Source of the DNA: Photobacterium pectinilyticum | GTDB taxonomy: Bacteria; Pseudomonadota; Gammaproteobacteria; Enterobacterales; Vibrionaceae | Direction: 5' to 3' | DNA: 64,000 bases | NCBI RefSeq assembly: GCF_024357955.1 | Contig: NZ_JANEYT010000020.1 | Location: 1-64,000, forward strand | Shown: piece by piece, positions 52,477 to 64,000 of the stretch | How the letters are laid out: each line of letters opens with the position of its first letter | Position numbering within the stretch: position 1 is the first letter of the stretch | Notes under the pieces: generated by a model | What the model saw: only the letters and a program-made list of their open reading frames with translations | Databases searched by the model: none | Told to the model about the DNA's origin: nothing | Translations under genes and position numbers: made by a program

Positions 52477-54882
52477 ATGGCGATGAAAAAACTGTTGGTC
52501 GCAACGCTACTTCTAAGCAGTAGTGTTGCGCAAAGTGCGGAACAATTTGTAGTAGACGATATCCGCTTTGAGGGCCTCCAGCGTGTTACGCTTGGTGCCG
52601 CATTGCTCCAAATGCCTGTCCGGGTTGGAGATAATGTTGATGACGGAGATATTTCCGAAATGATCCAAGCGCTGTTTGCGTCGGGGAATTTCGAGGATAT
52701 TCAAGTCTTCCGAGATGGTAATACCTTGTTGGTTCAGGTGCAGGAACGCCCGACGATTGCGAGTATTACCTTTTCCGGTAATAAGGCTATCAAGGAAGAG
52801 CAGCTGACAGAGAACCTGGATGCGTCTCGTGTCCGTATCGGTGAATCTCTCGATCGGACCACCCTGAGCAAAATTGAAAAAGGACTGGAAGACTTTTACT
52901 ACAGCGTGGGTAAATACAACGCGACAGTGCAAGCTGTGGTCACCCCGCTGCCGCGAAACCGTGCAGACTTGAAGTTTGTTTTCACCGAAGGCGTGTCGGC
53001 TGAAATCCAGCAGATCAACTTTGTTGGTAACGAAGTCTTCAGCGATGAAGATTTGCGCGACAAATTCAAGTTGCAGTCGGAAGTGTCGTGGTGGAACTTC
53101 TTTGCCGACAAAAAATACCAAAAGCAGGTCCTGGCTGGGGATCTTGAAACCCTACGCTCGATGTACCTCAACAACGGTTACCTAAAATACCGACTCGATT
53201 CGACCCAAGTCGCGATTTCACCTGACAAGAAAGGGGTGTATATCACCCTGAAAATCGATGAAGGTGAGCAGTATAAGGTCGATAACGTGCAGTTGCGTGG
53301 CGACTTACTAGGTAAGAGTGCCGAGCTGGAAGCCTTGGTCGCGATCAATAGTGGCGATGTCTACAGCGGTGCGGAAGTCACGGCTCTGGAAGAGGCGCTT
53401 AAGCGTAAGCTGGGTGAACTCGGTTATGCCTACCCGCAGGTCAATACCATCCCTGATTTCGATGATGATAACCAGCAAGTGACCTTGGTTATTAATGTCG
53501 AGCCGGGCAAACGTATCTATGTGCGTAATATAGCCTTTTCAGGCAACACCTCAACCAAAGATGAGGTATTGCGTCGTGAAATGCGTCAAATGGAAGGTAG
53601 CTGGCTGAATTCTCGCTCTGTAGAGCGTGGTAAGGAACGTTTGAGCCGTACTGGGTTCTTTGAAACGGTAGATGTCCAAACGGTCCGTGTTCCGGGGACC
53701 GATGATCAGGTCGACCTGCAATATGCTGTCAAGGAAGCCAACGCCGGTAACATCAACTTTGGTGTCGGTTACGGTACAGAATCAGGTATTAGTTTCCAGG
53801 CGGGTATCCAGCAGGATAACTTCTTAGGTACCGGTAACCGTTTCGGCATCAATGCGATGATGAACGATTACCAGAAGAACGTGAGCTTGGAGTACCGTGA
53901 TCCATACTTCACCCTTGATGGGATCAGCCTCGGTGGTAAGGTGTATTACAACGAGTTTGAAGCGTCAGACGCCAACATCTCTGATTATACCAACCAGAGC
54001 TACGGCGCTAGCTTGACTTGGGGTTTCCCGTTTGATGAACTCAACTTCTTCGAATTCGGTGTGGGTTACGATCACAACAAGATATCCAATACCCAGGAAT
54101 ACTACCAGATCGAGAAGTTCAAGCAGATCCACGGCTTTGACCAAGGCGATAATGTTATTGATCTTGATGACTTCAACTGGTCGGTTTCTTGGACCAGAAA
54201 TAATCTCAACCGAGGTTACTTCCCTACGGCTGGTAACCACCAGCGTGCCTCTTTCCGAATGACGATCCCGGGTTCTGATGCCCAGTACTTCAAGGCACAG
54301 TATGACGTGCGACAGTACTTCCCGTTGACCGAAGATCATGACTATAGCTTGTTATTACGTGGCCGGGTCGGTTACGGTAATGGTTATGGTACGACAGATA
54401 ATGGCAGTGACCAGTTGTTGCCATTCTATGAAAACTACTACGCGGGTGGCTTCTCGACCCTACGAGGCTTCCGTTCGAATACCGTTGGTCCGAAGGCTGT
54501 TTATTTGGATTACAGCGGCGGCGGTAACAACCCGGATCTGATTGGCTCGGATGATGCTGCCGGTGGTAATGCCGTGGCATTGGCCAGTATGGAGCTGATT
54601 GTCCCGACGCCGTTCGCGTCCGTGGAGGTCCGCAACCAGATTCGTACCAGTGTGTTTGTTGATGCCGGTACCGTGTGGGATACGGAATATGACCTACGTG
54701 ATTCGGATGGCTTGTACATCCATGATTATTCCGATCCTTCGTTGATTCGTGCATCTTATGGTGCAGCTCTACAGTGGATGTCGCCAATGGGACCGCTCGT
54801 GTTCTCGGTTGCTAAGCCAATCAAGAAATACGAGGGTGATGATGAAGAGTTCTTCACCTTCACAATTGGTCGAACATTCTAA
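52477..54882 (+). CDS. bamA: outer membrane protein assembly factor BamA
   Basis: BamA is the central beta-barrel of the machine that inserts outer membrane proteins. A signal peptide ([19 protein letters not shown]) is followed by five POTRA domains (about residues 23-420) and a C-terminal 16-strand barrel, ending in the typical aromatic residue (FTFTIGRTF). The barrel shows the conserved RGF motif in [13 protein letters not shown]. The 801 residues match the family. ATG 52477 or the ATG two codons later could start it. Confidence 0.97.
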   Translation: MAMKKLLVATLLLSSSVAQSAEQFVVDDIRFEGLQRVTLGAALLQMPVRVGDNVDDGDISEMIQALFASGNFEDIQVFRDGNTLLVQVQERPTIASITFSGNKAIKEEQLTENLDASRVRIGESLDRTTLSKIEKGLEDFYYSVGKYNATVQAVVTPLPRNRADLKFVFTEGVSAEIQQINFVGNEVFSDEDLRDKFKLQSEVSWWNFFADKKYQKQVLAGDLETLRSMYLNNGYLKYRLDSTQVAISPDKKGVYITLKIDEGEQYKVDNVQLRGDLLGKSAELEALVAINSGDVYSGAEVTALEEALKRKLGELGYAYPQVNTIPDFDDDNQQVTLVINVEPGKRIYVRNIAFSGNTSTKDEVLRREMRQMEGSWLNSRSVERGKERLSRTGFFETVDVQTVRVPGTDDQVDLQYAVKEANAGNINFGVGYGTESGISFQAGIQQDNFLGTGNRFGINAMMNDYQKNVSLEYRDPYFTLDGISLGGKVYYNEFEASDANISDYTNQSYGASLTWGFPFDELNFFEFGVGYDHNKISNTQEYYQIEKFKQIHGFDQGDNVIDLDDFNWSVSWTRNNLNRGYFPTAGNHQRASFRMTIPGSDAQYFKAQYDVRQYFPLTEDHDYSLLLRGRVGYGNGYGTTDNGSDQLLPFYENYYAGGFSTLRGFRSNTVGPKAVYLDYSGGGNNPDLIGSDDAAGGNAVALASMELIVPTPFASVEVRNQIRTSVFVDAGTVWDTEYDLRDSDGLYIHDYSDPSLIRASYGAALQWMSPMGPLVFSVAKPIKKYEGDDEEFFTFTIGRTF

Positions 54883-54901
54883 ATATTTGAGGAGATACCC
54901 T

Positions 54902-55411
54902 TTGAAACAGTGGATGAAAGCGGCTGGCCTTAGCCTTGTTATTCTGTCGTCATCATTTTATGCCCAAGCCGCAGAAGCCGCACAGAAAGTGGGTTATGTA
55001 GCAACTAGTCAAGCGATGGCCCAATTGGCCCAGCGTTACAATGTGCCTGAGAAATTGCGTAATGAATTCAAGGACCGCATTGATGAGTTGCGTGGCATTG
55101 AAGGTCGCATGAAGACCAAAGTCGAGAAGATGAAGCGCGATGGTGAGCTGATGAGCTCAAGCGATAAAACTAAACTACAGCGTGAAATGCAAACTCTGGA
55201 ATCGAACTATAAGTTGAAGGCTCAGGCCCTGCAGGAAGATCAGCGCCGTCGCGGTGCTGAGGAAGAGCAGAAACTGGTTCAGAAAATCCGTCAAGCTATT
55301 CAAGATGTTGCCAAGCGCGAAGGCTACGATATCGTGGTTGATGCCAATGCGGTGCTTTACGCTAGCCCGAAAGACGATCTGTCGTCGAAAGTGATTTCTG
55401 CCGTTAAGTAA
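54902..55411 (+). CDS. skp: periplasmic chaperone Skp (OmpH)
   Basis: Skp is a trimeric, jellyfish-shaped chaperone that carries unfolded outer membrane proteins through the periplasm. The 169-residue precursor has a signal peptide (AGLSLVILSSSFYAQA), then a beta-strand VGYVATSQAM, a long charged coiled coil (about residues 60-135) and the C-terminal DIVVDANAVLYASP strands. I read the start as TTG 54902 with GAGGAG seven bases before it; an ATG at 54914 is possible too. It begins 19 bp after bamA. Confidence 0.94.
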   Translation: MKQWMKAAGLSLVILSSSFYAQAAEAAQKVGYVATSQAMAQLAQRYNVPEKLRNEFKDRIDELRGIEGRMKTKVEKMKRDGELMSSSDKTKLQREMQTLESNYKLKAQALQEDQRRRGAEEEQKLVQKIRQAIQDVAKREGYDIVVDANAVLYASPKDDLSSKVISAVK

Positions 55412-55692
55412 GCTTGCCTTAACGTCTCAGAAAATCTACGTATAAGTCGAAAGGATGGGGGATACTTTGGTAAACTTCATGCTTTCGGCTTGTTTTATTT
55501 TGGGCGGATAGCCCTATTGCATACTGGTCTTACCAAGTGGAATGATATTCTGCGTCAACATAGACACTTTGATTTAAGGTGTTCTGTTGTTGCGACGAGA
55601 TAGAATTACCGGTTGGTAGGCAATACCAAGCAGAAACTGTTCTGTTTATTATCAGGTATGCCAACAAAGAATGAGAAAATATAAGGTATCGA

Positions 55693-56721
55693 ATGGCTGG
55701 AATGACTCTTGCTGATATAGCAGCTAAGCTGGGTGCGGAACTTCGCGGTGATGGCACTGTAGTTATCGAATCTATTGCGGGAATGGCAACGGCCGCCAAA
55801 GGCCAGATCACTTTCCTGTCGAGCAGTAAATATCGTAAGCAGCTGGTAGAGTGCCAAGCGGCGGCGGTGATGCTCAAAGAGGCTGATGCCGAAGGGTTCG
55901 AAGGTAATGCACTGCTAATGGCTGATCCTTACCTGGGGTATGCCCAAGTAGCCCAACTGTTGGATACCACACCGGCGAGTGCGTCAGACATTGCGCCGTC
56001 AGCCTATGTCGATCCAACTGCACAGCTGGGTGAGAACGTCGCGATTGGTCACAATGTTGTGATCGAAGCTGGAGCTCGTATTGGCGACAATGCCCAAATA
56101 GGTGCTGGTTGCTTCATTGGTAAGAATGCCCAGATCGGCGCTGGCACCAAGCTATGGGCTAACGTAACGATTTACCACAATGTGGTATTGGGTGAGCAGT
56201 GTCTGGTGCAGTCGGGCACTGTTATTGGTGCGGATGGTTTTGGCTACGCGAATGATAAAGGCGAGTGGGTCAAAATCCCGCAGCTAGGCAGCGTACGTAT
56301 TGGCAACCGTGTAGAAATCGGTGCATGTACTACCATTGACCGTGGTGCGCTTGACGATACGGTTATCGAAGATAACGTGATCATCGATAACCAGATGCAA
56401 ATCGCCCACAATGTGCAGATCGGATATGGTACGGCAATGGCTGGTGGTACTATTGTTGCTGGCAGTACCAAAATCGGCAAATACTGTATTATTGGCGGTG
56501 CATCAGTGCTTAACGGCCATATTGAAATCGCCGACGGCGTCACCATTACCGGTATGGGTATGGTTATGCGCAGCATTGAAGAGAAGGGCATGTACTCTTC
56601 TGGTATTCCGCTTCAACCAAACAAAGAATGGCGTAAGACCGCAGCTCGTACGATGAAAATTGACGAGATGAACAAGCGTCTCAAAGCCGTTGAAAAGCAG
56701 CTGGCAGCAAAAGGCGAGTAA
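55693..56721 (+). CDS. lpxD: UDP-3-O-(3-hydroxymyristoyl)glucosamine N-acyltransferase
   Basis: LpxD adds the second 3-hydroxyacyl chain in lipid A synthesis. The 342-residue protein has the N-terminal uridine-binding domain ([18 protein letters not shown], residues 6-23), a left-handed beta-helix of hexapeptide repeats (about 105-310, e.g. [20 protein letters not shown]) with the catalytic His in [14 protein letters not shown], and a C-terminal helix. The 281-bp gap after skp has no gene but could hold a promoter. Confidence 0.97.
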   Translation: MAGMTLADIAAKLGAELRGDGTVVIESIAGMATAAKGQITFLSSSKYRKQLVECQAAAVMLKEADAEGFEGNALLMADPYLGYAQVAQLLDTTPASASDIAPSAYVDPTAQLGENVAIGHNVVIEAGARIGDNAQIGAGCFIGKNAQIGAGTKLWANVTIYHNVVLGEQCLVQSGTVIGADGFGYANDKGEWVKIPQLGSVRIGNRVEIGACTTIDRGALDDTVIEDNVIIDNQMQIAHNVQIGYGTAMAGGTIVAGSTKIGKYCIIGGASVLNGHIEIADGVTITGMGMVMRSIEEKGMYSSGIPLQPNKEWRKTAARTMKIDEMNKRLKAVEKQLAAKGE

Positions 56722-56815
56722 ACGCCGGGACTGTGACACACTCAGCGGCCAAAGTTGGCCGCTTTGCTTTTCAATCCAACCGCATTTTTACTACTTTTTA
56801 AACAGGAATTCAGTT

Positions 56816-57268
56816 TTGACTAGCGAAAATAAAACGCTGAATATCACGGAAATTCAAGAGCTTTTACCACATCGTTACCCGTTTTTGATGATTGACCGCG
56901 TAACACATTACGAAGAAGGTAAAACCCTAACAGGCATCAAAAATGTGTCGGTTAACGAACCTCAGTTTACCGGCCACTTTCCGAAAATGCCGGTATTTCC
57001 GGGTGTGATGATCCTAGAGGCGATGGCACAAGCTACAGGCCTGTTGGCATTCAAAACCTTCGGTGCGCCGGCGGAAAATGAACTGTATTACTTTGCCAGC
57101 GTCGATAACGGTAAATTCCGTAAACCGGTTGTGCCTGGCGATCAGCTGGTTATCGAGGTTGAATTCCTGAAGGAGCGCCGCGGTATTGCTATGTTTAATG
57201 GTGTAGCGAAAGTTGATGGCGAAGTGGTATGTTCTGCTGAGCTTAAATGTGCAAGACGAGAGTTTTAA
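56816..57268 (+). CDS. fabZ: 3-hydroxyacyl-[acyl-carrier-protein] dehydratase FabZ
   Basis: FabZ dehydrates 3-hydroxyacyl-ACP in fatty acid elongation and competes with LpxA/LpxD for hydroxymyristoyl-ACP. The hot-dog fold protein of 150 residues shows [13 protein letters not shown] (about 17-29), the catalytic His in [12 protein letters not shown] and Glu in VMILEAMAQ. The start is TTG 56816 with AGGAA upstream, giving a family-size protein; a longer open frame from 56690 is not supported. Its stop overlaps the lpxA ATG by 1 bp. Confidence 0.96.
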   Translation: MTSENKTLNITEIQELLPHRYPFLMIDRVTHYEEGKTLTGIKNVSVNEPQFTGHFPKMPVFPGVMILEAMAQATGLLAFKTFGAPAENELYYFASVDNGKFRKPVVPGDQLVIEVEFLKERRGIAMFNGVAKVDGEVVCSAELKCARREF

Positions 57269-58056
57269 TGATCCACGAAACTGCGCAGATTCACCCTTCA
57301 GCGGTGATCGAAGAAGGCGTTAAGATTGGCGCCAATGTTACGGTCGGTCCGTTTACCTATATCGGCAAAGATGTCGAAATAGGGGATGGCAACGAGATCA
57401 TGTCGCATGTCGTGATCAAGGGCCCAACCACGATCGGTAACGATAACCGTATCTTCCCGTATGCAATTGTCGGCGAAGAGTGCCAAGACAAGAAGTATAA
57501 CGGTGAACCGACCCGCCTTGAGATTGGTGACCGCAATGTGATCCGCGAAAGCGTTCAGATCCACCGTGGTACCATTCAGGATAAAGGCGTGACCATCGTA
57601 GGTAATGACAACCTGCTGTGTGTTAATGCCCATATTGCCCATGATGTTGTGGTTGGTAATCATACCCACATCGGTAATAACTCTATTCTTGGCGGGCACG
57701 TTACGGTGGCTGATCATGCCGGAGTGATGGCACTGTCGGCTATTCACCCTTTCTGTACTGTCGGTGCCTTCAGCTATGTTGGCGGTTGCTCGGCTGTGGT
57801 TCAGGACGTGCCTCCATACGTGTTGGCGCAAGGCAATCATGCGACCCCTTACGGCCTGAACTTGGTTGGCTTGCAGCGTAACGGCTTTGAGAAGAAAGAG
57901 CTGCATGCGCTACGTCGTGCCTACAAGGAAATCTACCGCTCGGGCAAGACTATGGAAGAAGTGAAGCCGGTTTTGGCTGAAATGGCCGAAGAATGGCCGT
58001 CAGTTGGCCTGCTGCTTGATGCGCTGAACAACACCGAACGCGGAATTATTCGTTAA
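57268..58056 (+). CDS. lpxA: acyl-[acyl-carrier-protein]-UDP-N-acetylglucosamine O-acyltransferase
   Basis: LpxA makes the first step of lipid A, transfer of 3-hydroxymyristate to UDP-GlcNAc. The 262-residue protein has hexapeptide repeats over residues 1-190 ([17 protein letters not shown]), the catalytic His region [16 protein letters not shown] (about 120-135) and a C-terminal helical domain. ATG 57268 begins in the fabZ stop (TAATG), so the two are coupled. lpxB follows after 1 bp. Confidence 0.97.
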   Translation: MIHETAQIHPSAVIEEGVKIGANVTVGPFTYIGKDVEIGDGNEIMSHVVIKGPTTIGNDNRIFPYAIVGEECQDKKYNGEPTRLEIGDRNVIRESVQIHRGTIQDKGVTIVGNDNLLCVNAHIAHDVVVGNHTHIGNNSILGGHVTVADHAGVMALSAIHPFCTVGAFSYVGGCSAVVQDVPPYVLAQGNHATPYGLNLVGLQRNGFEKKELHALRRAYKEIYRSGKTMEEVKPVLAEMAEEWPSVGLLLDALNNTERGIIR

Positions 58057-58057
58057 T

Positions 58058-59197
58058 ATGACGAAGCCACTTCGAATAGGAATTGTCGCCGGGGAAATCT
58101 CCGGCGATATTTTAGGTGCCGGCTTTATGCAGGCGGTACGCGAGCAGTACCCGGATGCCGAGTTTGTCGGTATTGCCGGTCCGCGGATGCAGGCTGAAGG
58201 TTGTGAGACGCTGTTTGACATGGAAGAGTTGGCGGTAATGGGCATTGTCGAAGTGCTCGGTCGCCTGCCAAGGCTGTTCAAGGTCAAGGCTGAACTGGTC
58301 AAGTATTTCACTGATAATCCGCCGGATGTCTTTGTTGGCATTGATGCGCCGGATTTCAACCTTCGCTTGGAGCGGAGCCTGAAAGATGCCGGGATCAAAA
58401 CCGTGCATTATGTCAGTCCGTCAGTCTGGGCATGGCGTCAGAAGCGTATATTCAAAATTGAAGCCGCCACTAATTTGGTGCTGGCCTTCTTGCCGTTCGA
58501 GAAAGCCTTCTACGATAAATTCAATGTGCCGTGTGAGTTCATCGGTCACACCATGGCCGATGCTATTCCGATGCAAACTGACCAGGCCGCCGCTCGCGAG
58601 CTATTGGGGTTAGCGCTGGTTCAGCGGTGGTTGGCGGTACTGCCGGGCAGTCGCGGTGGCGAGATGGAGTTGCTGGCACCAACGTTTATCGAAACCTGTA
58701 AGCTGCTTAAGGCCCAGCATCCTGATCTTGGCTTTGTAGTCGCTTTGGTCAATCAGAAGCGCCGCGATCAGTTTGAACAGGCATGGCGTGAAACTGCACC
58801 TGAGCTTGATTTCGTGCTGGTGGATGATACCGCGCGCAACGTCATGATAGCCTCTGATGCGGTGTTGTTGGCGTCTGGGACAGTAGCGCTGGAGTGCATG
58901 CTGGTCAAACGGCCGATGGTGGTGGGCTACAAAGTCAAACCGCTGACGGCATGGCTTGCGAAGAAAATGCTCAAGACCAAGTATGTGTCGCTGGCCAATA
59001 TTTTGGCTGATCGCGAGTTGGTGCCAGAGCTGTTGCAAGATGACTGCACCCCAGAAAACTTGGCCTTGGAAGTGAACCGCTTCCTGAGTGCCGATAATAC
59101 CGAGCTGATGGCTGAATTTAGTCGTTTGCACCAGCTGATCCAGTGTAATGCGGATCAGAAGGCAGCAGCGGCAGTCCTGCAATTAATTGATAAGTAA
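58058..59197 (+). CDS. lpxB: lipid-A-disaccharide synthase
   Basis: LpxB joins UDP-diacylglucosamine and lipid X to the beta-1,6 disaccharide of lipid A at the inner membrane. The 379-residue GT-B-type protein begins [17 protein letters not shown], carries [18 protein letters not shown] and [16 protein letters not shown], and in the C-terminal half [21 protein letters not shown] (in pieces, about residues 268-288). Placed right after lpxA and just before rnhB. Confidence 0.97.
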   Translation: MTKPLRIGIVAGEISGDILGAGFMQAVREQYPDAEFVGIAGPRMQAEGCETLFDMEELAVMGIVEVLGRLPRLFKVKAELVKYFTDNPPDVFVGIDAPDFNLRLERSLKDAGIKTVHYVSPSVWAWRQKRIFKIEAATNLVLAFLPFEKAFYDKFNVPCEFIGHTMADAIPMQTDQAAARELLGLALVQRWLAVLPGSRGGEMELLAPTFIETCKLLKAQHPDLGFVVALVNQKRRDQFEQAWRETAPELDFVLVDDTARNVMIASDAVLLASGTVALECMLVKRPMVVGYKVKPLTAWLAKKMLKTKYVSLANILADRELVPELLQDDCTPENLALEVNRFLSADNTELMAEFSRLHQLIQCNADQKAAAAVLQLIDK

Positions 59198-59198
59198 C

Positions 59199-59804
59199 AT
59201 GAGCAAAGAACTAGAACCGTTTGAATATCCGTTGGCAACCTGTATTGCCGGTGTTGATGAGGTCGGCCGCGGCCCGTTGGTTGGCGCCGTGGTCACCGCT
59301 GCGGTGATTTTGGATCCGGCAAAGCCAATTGAAGGGCTGACGGACTCGAAAAAACTGTCCGAGAAGAAGCGTAACCTGCTGTTTGATGAAATCAAGGAGA
59401 AGGCGCTGGCTTGGTCTTTAGGCCGTTGTGAGCCAGAAGAAATTGATCAGCTCAATATCTTGCAGGCGACCATGGTTGCAATGCAGCGGGCAGTGGCTGG
59501 GCTTGCTGTGCAGCCTGACTTCGTGCTGGTGGATGGCAACCGCATTCCTGAACTACCAATGGCAGCGCAGGCAGTGGTGAAGGGCGATTTGCGGGTGGCT
59601 GAGATCAGTGCCGCCTCTATTCTGGCCAAAGTTACGCGAGATCGCGAGATGGAAGTGCTCGATGCCGAGTACCCGCAGTACGGTTTTGCTAAGCATAAAG
59701 GTTATCCGACCAAGGCGCATTTTGAAGCCTTGTCCGAACACGGGGCGATTGAGCAGCACCGTAAGAGCTTCAAGCCGGTCAAGCGGATTCTCGGGCTCGA
59801 CTGA
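59199..59804 (+). CDS. rnhB: ribonuclease HII
   Basis: RNase HII nicks RNA-DNA hybrids at single ribonucleotides. The 201-residue protein has the metal site [15 protein letters not shown] (about residues 18-32), the block [12 protein letters not shown], and the later acidic residues in [11 protein letters not shown] and [17 protein letters not shown] 59199, one base after the lpxB stop, is taken; an upstream in-frame ATG (59187) lies in lpxB. Confidence 0.96.
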   Translation: MSKELEPFEYPLATCIAGVDEVGRGPLVGAVVTAAVILDPAKPIEGLTDSKKLSEKKRNLLFDEIKEKALAWSLGRCEPEEIDQLNILQATMVAMQRAVAGLAVQPDFVLVDGNRIPELPMAAQAVVKGDLRVAEISAASILAKVTRDREMEVLDAEYPQYGFAKHKGYPTKAHFEALSEHGAIEQHRKSFKPVKRILGLD

Positions 59805-59843
59805 GTCTGTCTATCCCCAAATAGCCACAAGCGACCTGCCTTT

Positions 59844-59966
59844 TTGGCTGCTTGATGTGACTGGGTATATAATTTTGTCAAATTGTGGGTTTTTGCATCC
59901 CTTTAAAACCTGCATTAGTAAAAGGTGGTGATTAGAGTCAACAGCCATGGTGCTTTGGGCTATAAT
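59844..59966 (+). promoter_or_regulatory. candidate dnaE promoters
   Basis: Two TATAAT boxes occur in the 201-bp gap before dnaE: at 59868-59873 with TTGGCT (59844-59849) 18 bp upstream, and at 59961-59966 with no good -35. Either or both could drive dnaE-accA in addition to read-through from the lpx genes. Confidence 0.35.
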
Positions 59967-60005
59967 CACCGTCTTGTTTTTTGAACAACTCTATTCTGGT
60001 TAGTC

Positions 60006-63000
60006 ATGGCTGAACCTCGTTTTATTCATCTTCGTGTCCACAGTGACTTCTCTATGGTTGATGGCCTGTCCAAAGTACCGCCGCTGGTGAAAACCGTGGC
60101 CGGGATGGGCATGCCTGCGATGGCGCTGACGGACTTTACCAACCTTTGTGGCTTGGTTAAATTCTACTTTGCGGCCCAAGGCGCCGGCATGAAGCCGATC
60201 ATCGGTGCGGACTTCAAGGTAATGTCCGAGGAGATGGGCGAGGAACTGTGTGACTTGACGGTACTGGCTGCCGACAATGACGGTTACCAGAACCTGACCA
60301 TGCTGATTTCCAAGGCTTACCAGCGTGGCCATGTCCAGCACCTGCCTGTGATGGATAAAGAGTGGTTGGTGGAGCACAAGAAAGGCCTGATCTTGCTGTC
60401 GGGCGGTAAAACAGGTGATGTGGGTAAAGCGCTGCTTAAAGGTAACCAGCAACTGGTCAGCAAATGCGTCGAGTTCTACCAAACGCACTTTGCGGATGCC
60501 TACTACCTCGAGTTGGTCCGTACCGGTCGTGCTGATGAAGAGGCTTATTTGCACTTTGCCATTGAACTTGCCGAGAACGTAGGTTTACCCGTTGTGGCAA
60601 CCAATGATGTGCGCTTTATCAACCCAGACCAATTCGATGCCCATGAAATCCGGGTAGCTATCCATGATGGTTACACCATGGTTGATCCCAATCGACCTAA
60701 GCTATACAGCGCCCAGCAATACCTGCGCAGCGAAGACGAAATGTGTGAGTTGTTCTCCGACATTCCGGAAGCGCTAGAAAACAGCGTAGAGATAGCTAAG
60801 CGATGTAACGTCACGGTTCGTCTCGGTGAGTACTTTTTGCCGAACTTCCCAACGGGCGATATGACCATCGAAGATTTCTTGGTTAAGGAATCGGAGAAAG
60901 GGTTGGAGCGCCGTTTGGCGTTTTTGTTCCCGGATGAAGAGGAGCGTGCCAAGCGCCGTCCGGAATATGACGAGCGTTTGGATATCGAGCTGAAGGTTAT
61001 TAACCAGATGGGGTTCCCGGGTTACTTCTTGATCGTCATGGAGTTTATCCAGTGGTCGAAGGATAACGGGGTACCGGTTGGTCCTGGTCGTGGTTCGGGT
61101 GCGGGCTCCCTTGTGGCCTATGCGCTCGACATTACCGACCTTGATCCGTTGGAATTTGACCTTCTATTCGAACGTTTCCTTAACCCGGAACGTGTATCGA
61201 TGCCCGATTTCGATATCGACTTCTGTATGGATAAGCGTGATCAGGTTATTGATCATGTGGCCGAGATGTATGGGCGGGATGCGGTATCTCAGATCATCAC
61301 CTTCGGTACCATGGCGGCAAAAGCGGTTATCCGTGATGTTGGTCGCGTACTGGGCCATCCGTACGGTTTTGTTGACCGGATCTCCAAACTGGTGCCAGCT
61401 GAGCCGGGGATGACCTTGGCCAAGGCATTCGAAGCCGAGCCGCAACTGCCGCAGGCGTATGAGGCTGATGAAGAAGTCAAAGATCTGATCGACATGTGTC
61501 GCATTCTCGAGGGTGTGACCCGAAATGCCGGTAAACACGCTGGTGGTGTTGTTATTTCACCGACCACGATCACTGACTTTGCCCCGTTGTATTGTGATGC
61601 GGAAGGTGCCAACCCGGTTACCCAGTTCGATAAGAATGACGTGGAAACCGCCGGTCTGGTCAAGTTCGACTTCTTGGGTCTGCGTACCCTGACGATCATC
61701 GACTGGGCGCTGGGGATGATCAACCCGCGCCTGGAGGAGCAAGGGAAAGAGCCGGTCAATATTGCCGCGATTCCGATGGACGATGCCAAATCGTTCGCGA
61801 TGTTGCAGCGCTCCGAGTCCACCGCGGTATTCCAGCTGGAATCTCGCGGGATGAAAGACTTGATCAAACGTCTACAACCCGACAGCTTCGAAGATATGAT
61901 CGCACTGGTTGCCCTGTTCCGTCCGGGCCCGCTGCAGTCGGGCATGGTAGATAACTTCATCGACCGTAAGCACGGCCGAGAAGAAGTCTCTTACCCGGAT
62001 GCGACTTGGCAGCACGAATCGTTGAAAGAGATACTGGAGCCGACCTACGGCATCATTCTCTATCAGGAACAGGTGATGCAGATCGCCCAGGTCTTGTCCG
62101 GCTATACCCTGGGGGGCGCAGATATGTTGCGTCGTGCAATGGGTAAGAAAAAGCCGGAAGAGATGGCCAAGCAGCGTGCCACCTTTGAAGAAGGGGCGGT
62201 GAAGAACGGCATTGACGGCGAGTTGGCGATGAAGATCTTCGACTTGGTAGAAAAATTTGCCGGTTATGGTTTTAACAAATCCCACTCCGCTGCCTACGCT
62301 CTTGTGTCGTACCAGACGCTTTGGCTGAAAGCCCACTACCCAGCCGAGTTCATGGCGGCGGTAATGACCGCCGATATGGATAATACCGATAAGATCGTCG
62401 GTTTGGTGGATGAGTGCCATCGAATGAAGATCACCTTGTTGCCACCGGATGTCAACAAGGGGCTGTACCGTTTCAATGTCGATGACAAGGGTGCCATCGT
62501 ATATGGTATCGGTGCGGTGAAAGGGGTGGGTGAAGGCCCGATCGAGAATATTATTGCGGCACGTGAGAAAGACGGCCACTTCAAGGATCTGTTTGATTTT
62601 TGTGCCCGAATTGACACCAAAAAAGTGAACAAGCGGGTACTTGAAAAATTGATCAAATCCGGTGCTATGGACCGCCTTGGTCCGAACCGTGCGGCAATGA
62701 TGGCGACACTTGATGATGCCATCCGGGCTGCTAGCCAGCACCATCAGGCTGAAGCGTTCGGTCAGGCCGATATGTTCGGGGTGCTGACGGCTGCACCGGA
62801 AGAAGTGGAACATGCGTATGCCAATATCCCTGAATGGCCAGATAAAGTGTGGCTGGAAGGTGAGCGCGAGACGCTGGGTCTATATCTGACGGGTCACCCG
62901 ATCAATGCCTATGTCTCTGAACTCAAGCACTATACGACTTGGCGCTTGAAAGATGCTCACCCGACAGGACGTGATAAAGTAGTAAGCGTCGCCGGTCTGG

Positions 63001-63485
63001 TGATTGGTGCTCGGGTGATGACGACCAAGCGCGGGAGCCGGATAGGTATCCTGACTCTTGATGATCGCAGTGGCCGAATGGAAGTGATGTTGTTCTCAGA
63101 AGCTTTGGAACGCCATTTAGATCTCATTGAAAAAGATAAAATTTTGGTTGTTTCCGGACAGGTCAGCTTTGATGATTTCAACGGCGGCCTTAAAATGTCG
63201 GCCCGGGAAGTGCTAGACATCGCAGATGCGAGAGAAAAGCACCTACGCGGCCTTGCCATCTCGTTAACAGAGAGGCAAATTGATGAACAGTTTTTTGAAC
63301 GTTTCAGCAAAGTGCTGGAACCGCACCGGGCAGGTACCGTACCTGTCAATGTGTATTATCAGCGCTCGAATGCTCGCGCCAAACTGACTCTGGGAACGGA
63401 GTGGCGTGTTACCCCGGCAGATCAATTAATTTCTGATCTTAAAATATTGCTGGGTGATAAGCAGGTTGAGCTTGAGTTTAATTAA
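60006..63485 (+). CDS. dnaE: DNA polymerase III subunit alpha
   Basis: The replicative polymerase catalytic subunit. At 1159 residues it has E. coli length (1160). The N-terminal PHP domain ([16 protein letters not shown], residues 6-21), the C-family polymerase palm with the catalytic acids in MPDFDIDF (Asp401 and Asp403), the [15 protein letters not shown] motif near 358-372, the beta-clamp-binding QADMFG-like sequence (about 920) and the OB-fold (about 995-1070) are all recognisable. It starts with an ATG without strong ribosome site. accA follows after 60 bp. Confidence 0.98.
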   Translation: MAEPRFIHLRVHSDFSMVDGLSKVPPLVKTVAGMGMPAMALTDFTNLCGLVKFYFAAQGAGMKPIIGADFKVMSEEMGEELCDLTVLAADNDGYQNLTMLISKAYQRGHVQHLPVMDKEWLVEHKKGLILLSGGKTGDVGKALLKGNQQLVSKCVEFYQTHFADAYYLELVRTGRADEEAYLHFAIELAENVGLPVVATNDVRFINPDQFDAHEIRVAIHDGYTMVDPNRPKLYSAQQYLRSEDEMCELFSDIPEALENSVEIAKRCNVTVRLGEYFLPNFPTGDMTIEDFLVKESEKGLERRLAFLFPDEEERAKRRPEYDERLDIELKVINQMGFPGYFLIVMEFIQWSKDNGVPVGPGRGSGAGSLVAYALDITDLDPLEFDLLFERFLNPERVSMPDFDIDFCMDKRDQVIDHVAEMYGRDAVSQIITFGTMAAKAVIRDVGRVLGHPYGFVDRISKLVPAEPGMTLAKAFEAEPQLPQAYEADEEVKDLIDMCRILEGVTRNAGKHAGGVVISPTTITDFAPLYCDAEGANPVTQFDKNDVETAGLVKFDFLGLRTLTIIDWALGMINPRLEEQGKEPVNIAAIPMDDAKSFAMLQRSESTAVFQLESRGMKDLIKRLQPDSFEDMIALVALFRPGPLQSGMVDNFIDRKHGREEVSYPDATWQHESLKEILEPTYGIILYQEQVMQIAQVLSGYTLGGADMLRRAMGKKKPEEMAKQRATFEEGAVKNGIDGELAMKIFDLVEKFAGYGFNKSHSAAYALVSYQTLWLKAHYPAEFMAAVMTADMDNTDKIVGLVDECHRMKITLLPPDVNKGLYRFNVDDKGAIVYGIGAVKGVGEGPIENIIAAREKDGHFKDLFDFCARIDTKKVNKRVLEKLIKSGAMDRLGPNRAAMMATLDDAIRAASQHHQAEAFGQADMFGVLTAAPEEVEHAYANIPEWPDKVWLEGERETLGLYLTGHPINAYVSELKHYTTWRLKDAHPTGRDKVVSVAGLVIGARVMTTKRGSRIGILTLDDRSGRMEVMLFSEALERHLDLIEKDKILVVSGQVSFDDFNGGLKMSAREVLDIADAREKHLRGLAISLTERQIDEQFFERFSKVLEPHRAGTVPVNVYYQRSNARAKLTLGTEWRVTPADQLISDLKILLGDKQVELEFN

Positions 63486-63545
63486 AATAGCCCATAGTTA
63501 TCAGTAATAGATACTGACAATTATGAGCAAAAGGACTGAATTGGT

Positions 63546-64000
63546 ATGAGCCTTAACTTCCTTGAGTTTGAACAACCGATTGCTGAACTAGAAGCAAAAA
63601 TTGAAGCACTGCGTGATGTTTCTCGCCGTGATGAGTCTGAATCGGTTGATTTGGACAAAGAAATTGAGCAGCTTGAAAAGAAGAGCCTAGAGTTGACCAA
63701 AAAGATCTTTGGCGATCTAGGTGCATGGCAAGTCGCTCAGCTGGCACGCCACCCACAGCGTCCATACACGTTTGACTATGTTGAGCACATGCTTACCGAG
63801 TTCGATGAATTGGCGGGTGACCGCGCGTTTGCGGATGACAAAGCCCTGGTCGGTGGTATCGCTCGTTTGGATGGCCGCCCAGTGATGGTGATTGGTCACC
63901 AGAAAGGCCGCGAGACTAAAGAGAAAGTGCTGCGCAATTTTGGTATGCCAAAGCCGGAAGGTTATCGCAAAGCCCTTCGCCTGATGAAAATGGCTGAGCG
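63546..64000 (+). CDS. accA: acetyl-CoA carboxylase carboxyltransferase subunit alpha (partial)
   Basis: The first 151 codons of accA, cut by the window edge. The start [23 protein letters not shown] and the following [20 protein letters not shown] and [16 protein letters not shown] match the alpha chain that, with AccD, transfers carboxyl from carboxybiotin to acetyl-CoA to make malonyl-CoA for fatty acid synthesis. AAGGA lies upstream of the ATG. dnaE-accA is the usual order. Confidence 0.96.
   Translation, partial: MSLNFLEFEQPIAELEAKIEALRDVSRRDESESVDLDKEIEQLEKKSLELTKKIFGDLGAWQVAQLARHPQRPYTFDYVEHMLTEFDELAGDRAFADDKALVGGIARLDGRPVMVIGHQKGRETKEKVLRNFGMPKPEGYRKALRLMKMAE

Noticed and set aside
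57298-57906. 202-residue minus-strand open frame inside lpxA
   Set aside because: Antisense shadow produced by the periodic hexapeptide-repeat codons.
61872-62813. 313-residue minus-strand open frame inside dnaE
   Set aside because: Antisense shadow of a conserved gene with biased codons; no family resemblance.

Overview
The window is an ordinary, gene-dense chromosomal segment of a marine gammaproteobacterium. Gene content and order (dapD; recC-recB-recD; argA; mltA; tcdA; csdE-csdA; gcvB/gcvA; rlmM; xni; ppnN; queF/syd; csrB; truC; glnD; map; rpsB-tsf-pyrH-frr; lpx cluster; dnaE; accA) and protein similarity point to the Vibrionaceae. The roughly 50% GC feel and the duplicated csrB would suit Photobacterium or a close relative, but the species is an inference. 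There are no mobile elements, CRISPR arrays, rRNA or tRNA genes, and no clear island of foreign DNA.

Layout. 0.1-6.8 kb: a small lipoprotein, a Bcr/CflA-type drug exporter, a small membrane protein, dapD, an SOS pair (yebG and a divergent Tag-like glycosylase sharing one LexA box), and a YeiE-like LysR regulator divergent from a TDT-family exporter. 6.9-16.5 kb: recC, recB and recD, without ptrA between recC and recB. 16.5-24.9 kb: argA behind a tandem ARG box, mltA, tcdA, csdE-csdA, the sRNA gene gcvB divergent from gcvA, an alpha/beta hydrolase and ygdD. 25-32.6 kb: rlmM, xni, ppnN and two large proteins with degenerate GGDEF domains. 32.7-40.3 kb: queF/syd, several small family proteins (DUF2310, DUF2789, DUF3301, DUF3549, YqcC), truC and a flavodoxin, surrounding two tandem CsrB-type sRNA genes.

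40.4-64 kb is the conserved yaeH, glnD, map / rpsB-tsf-pyrH-frr-uppS-cdsA-dxr-rseP-bamA-skp-lpxD-fabZ-lpxA-lpxB-rnhB-dnaE-accA block, which links translation, isoprenoid and phospholipid synthesis, outer-membrane assembly, lipid A synthesis and replication. The accA gene runs off the right edge.

The most interesting content is regulatory RNA. Two CsrB-like genes (about 35835-36261 and 36706-37171), each with roughly 30 GGA motifs, each preceded by a near-perfect 18-bp VarA/GacA-type palindrome and each ending in an almost identical 3' segment, stand in tandem between the DUF2789 and DUF3301 genes. A complete GcvB gene with promoter and terminator lies opposite gcvA. Other control sites readable in the sequence are a LexA box, tandem ARG boxes and a structured rpsB leader. 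I did not find a convincing wholly new system; the tandem csrB locus and the divergent Tag-like protein under a LexA box are the best leads.
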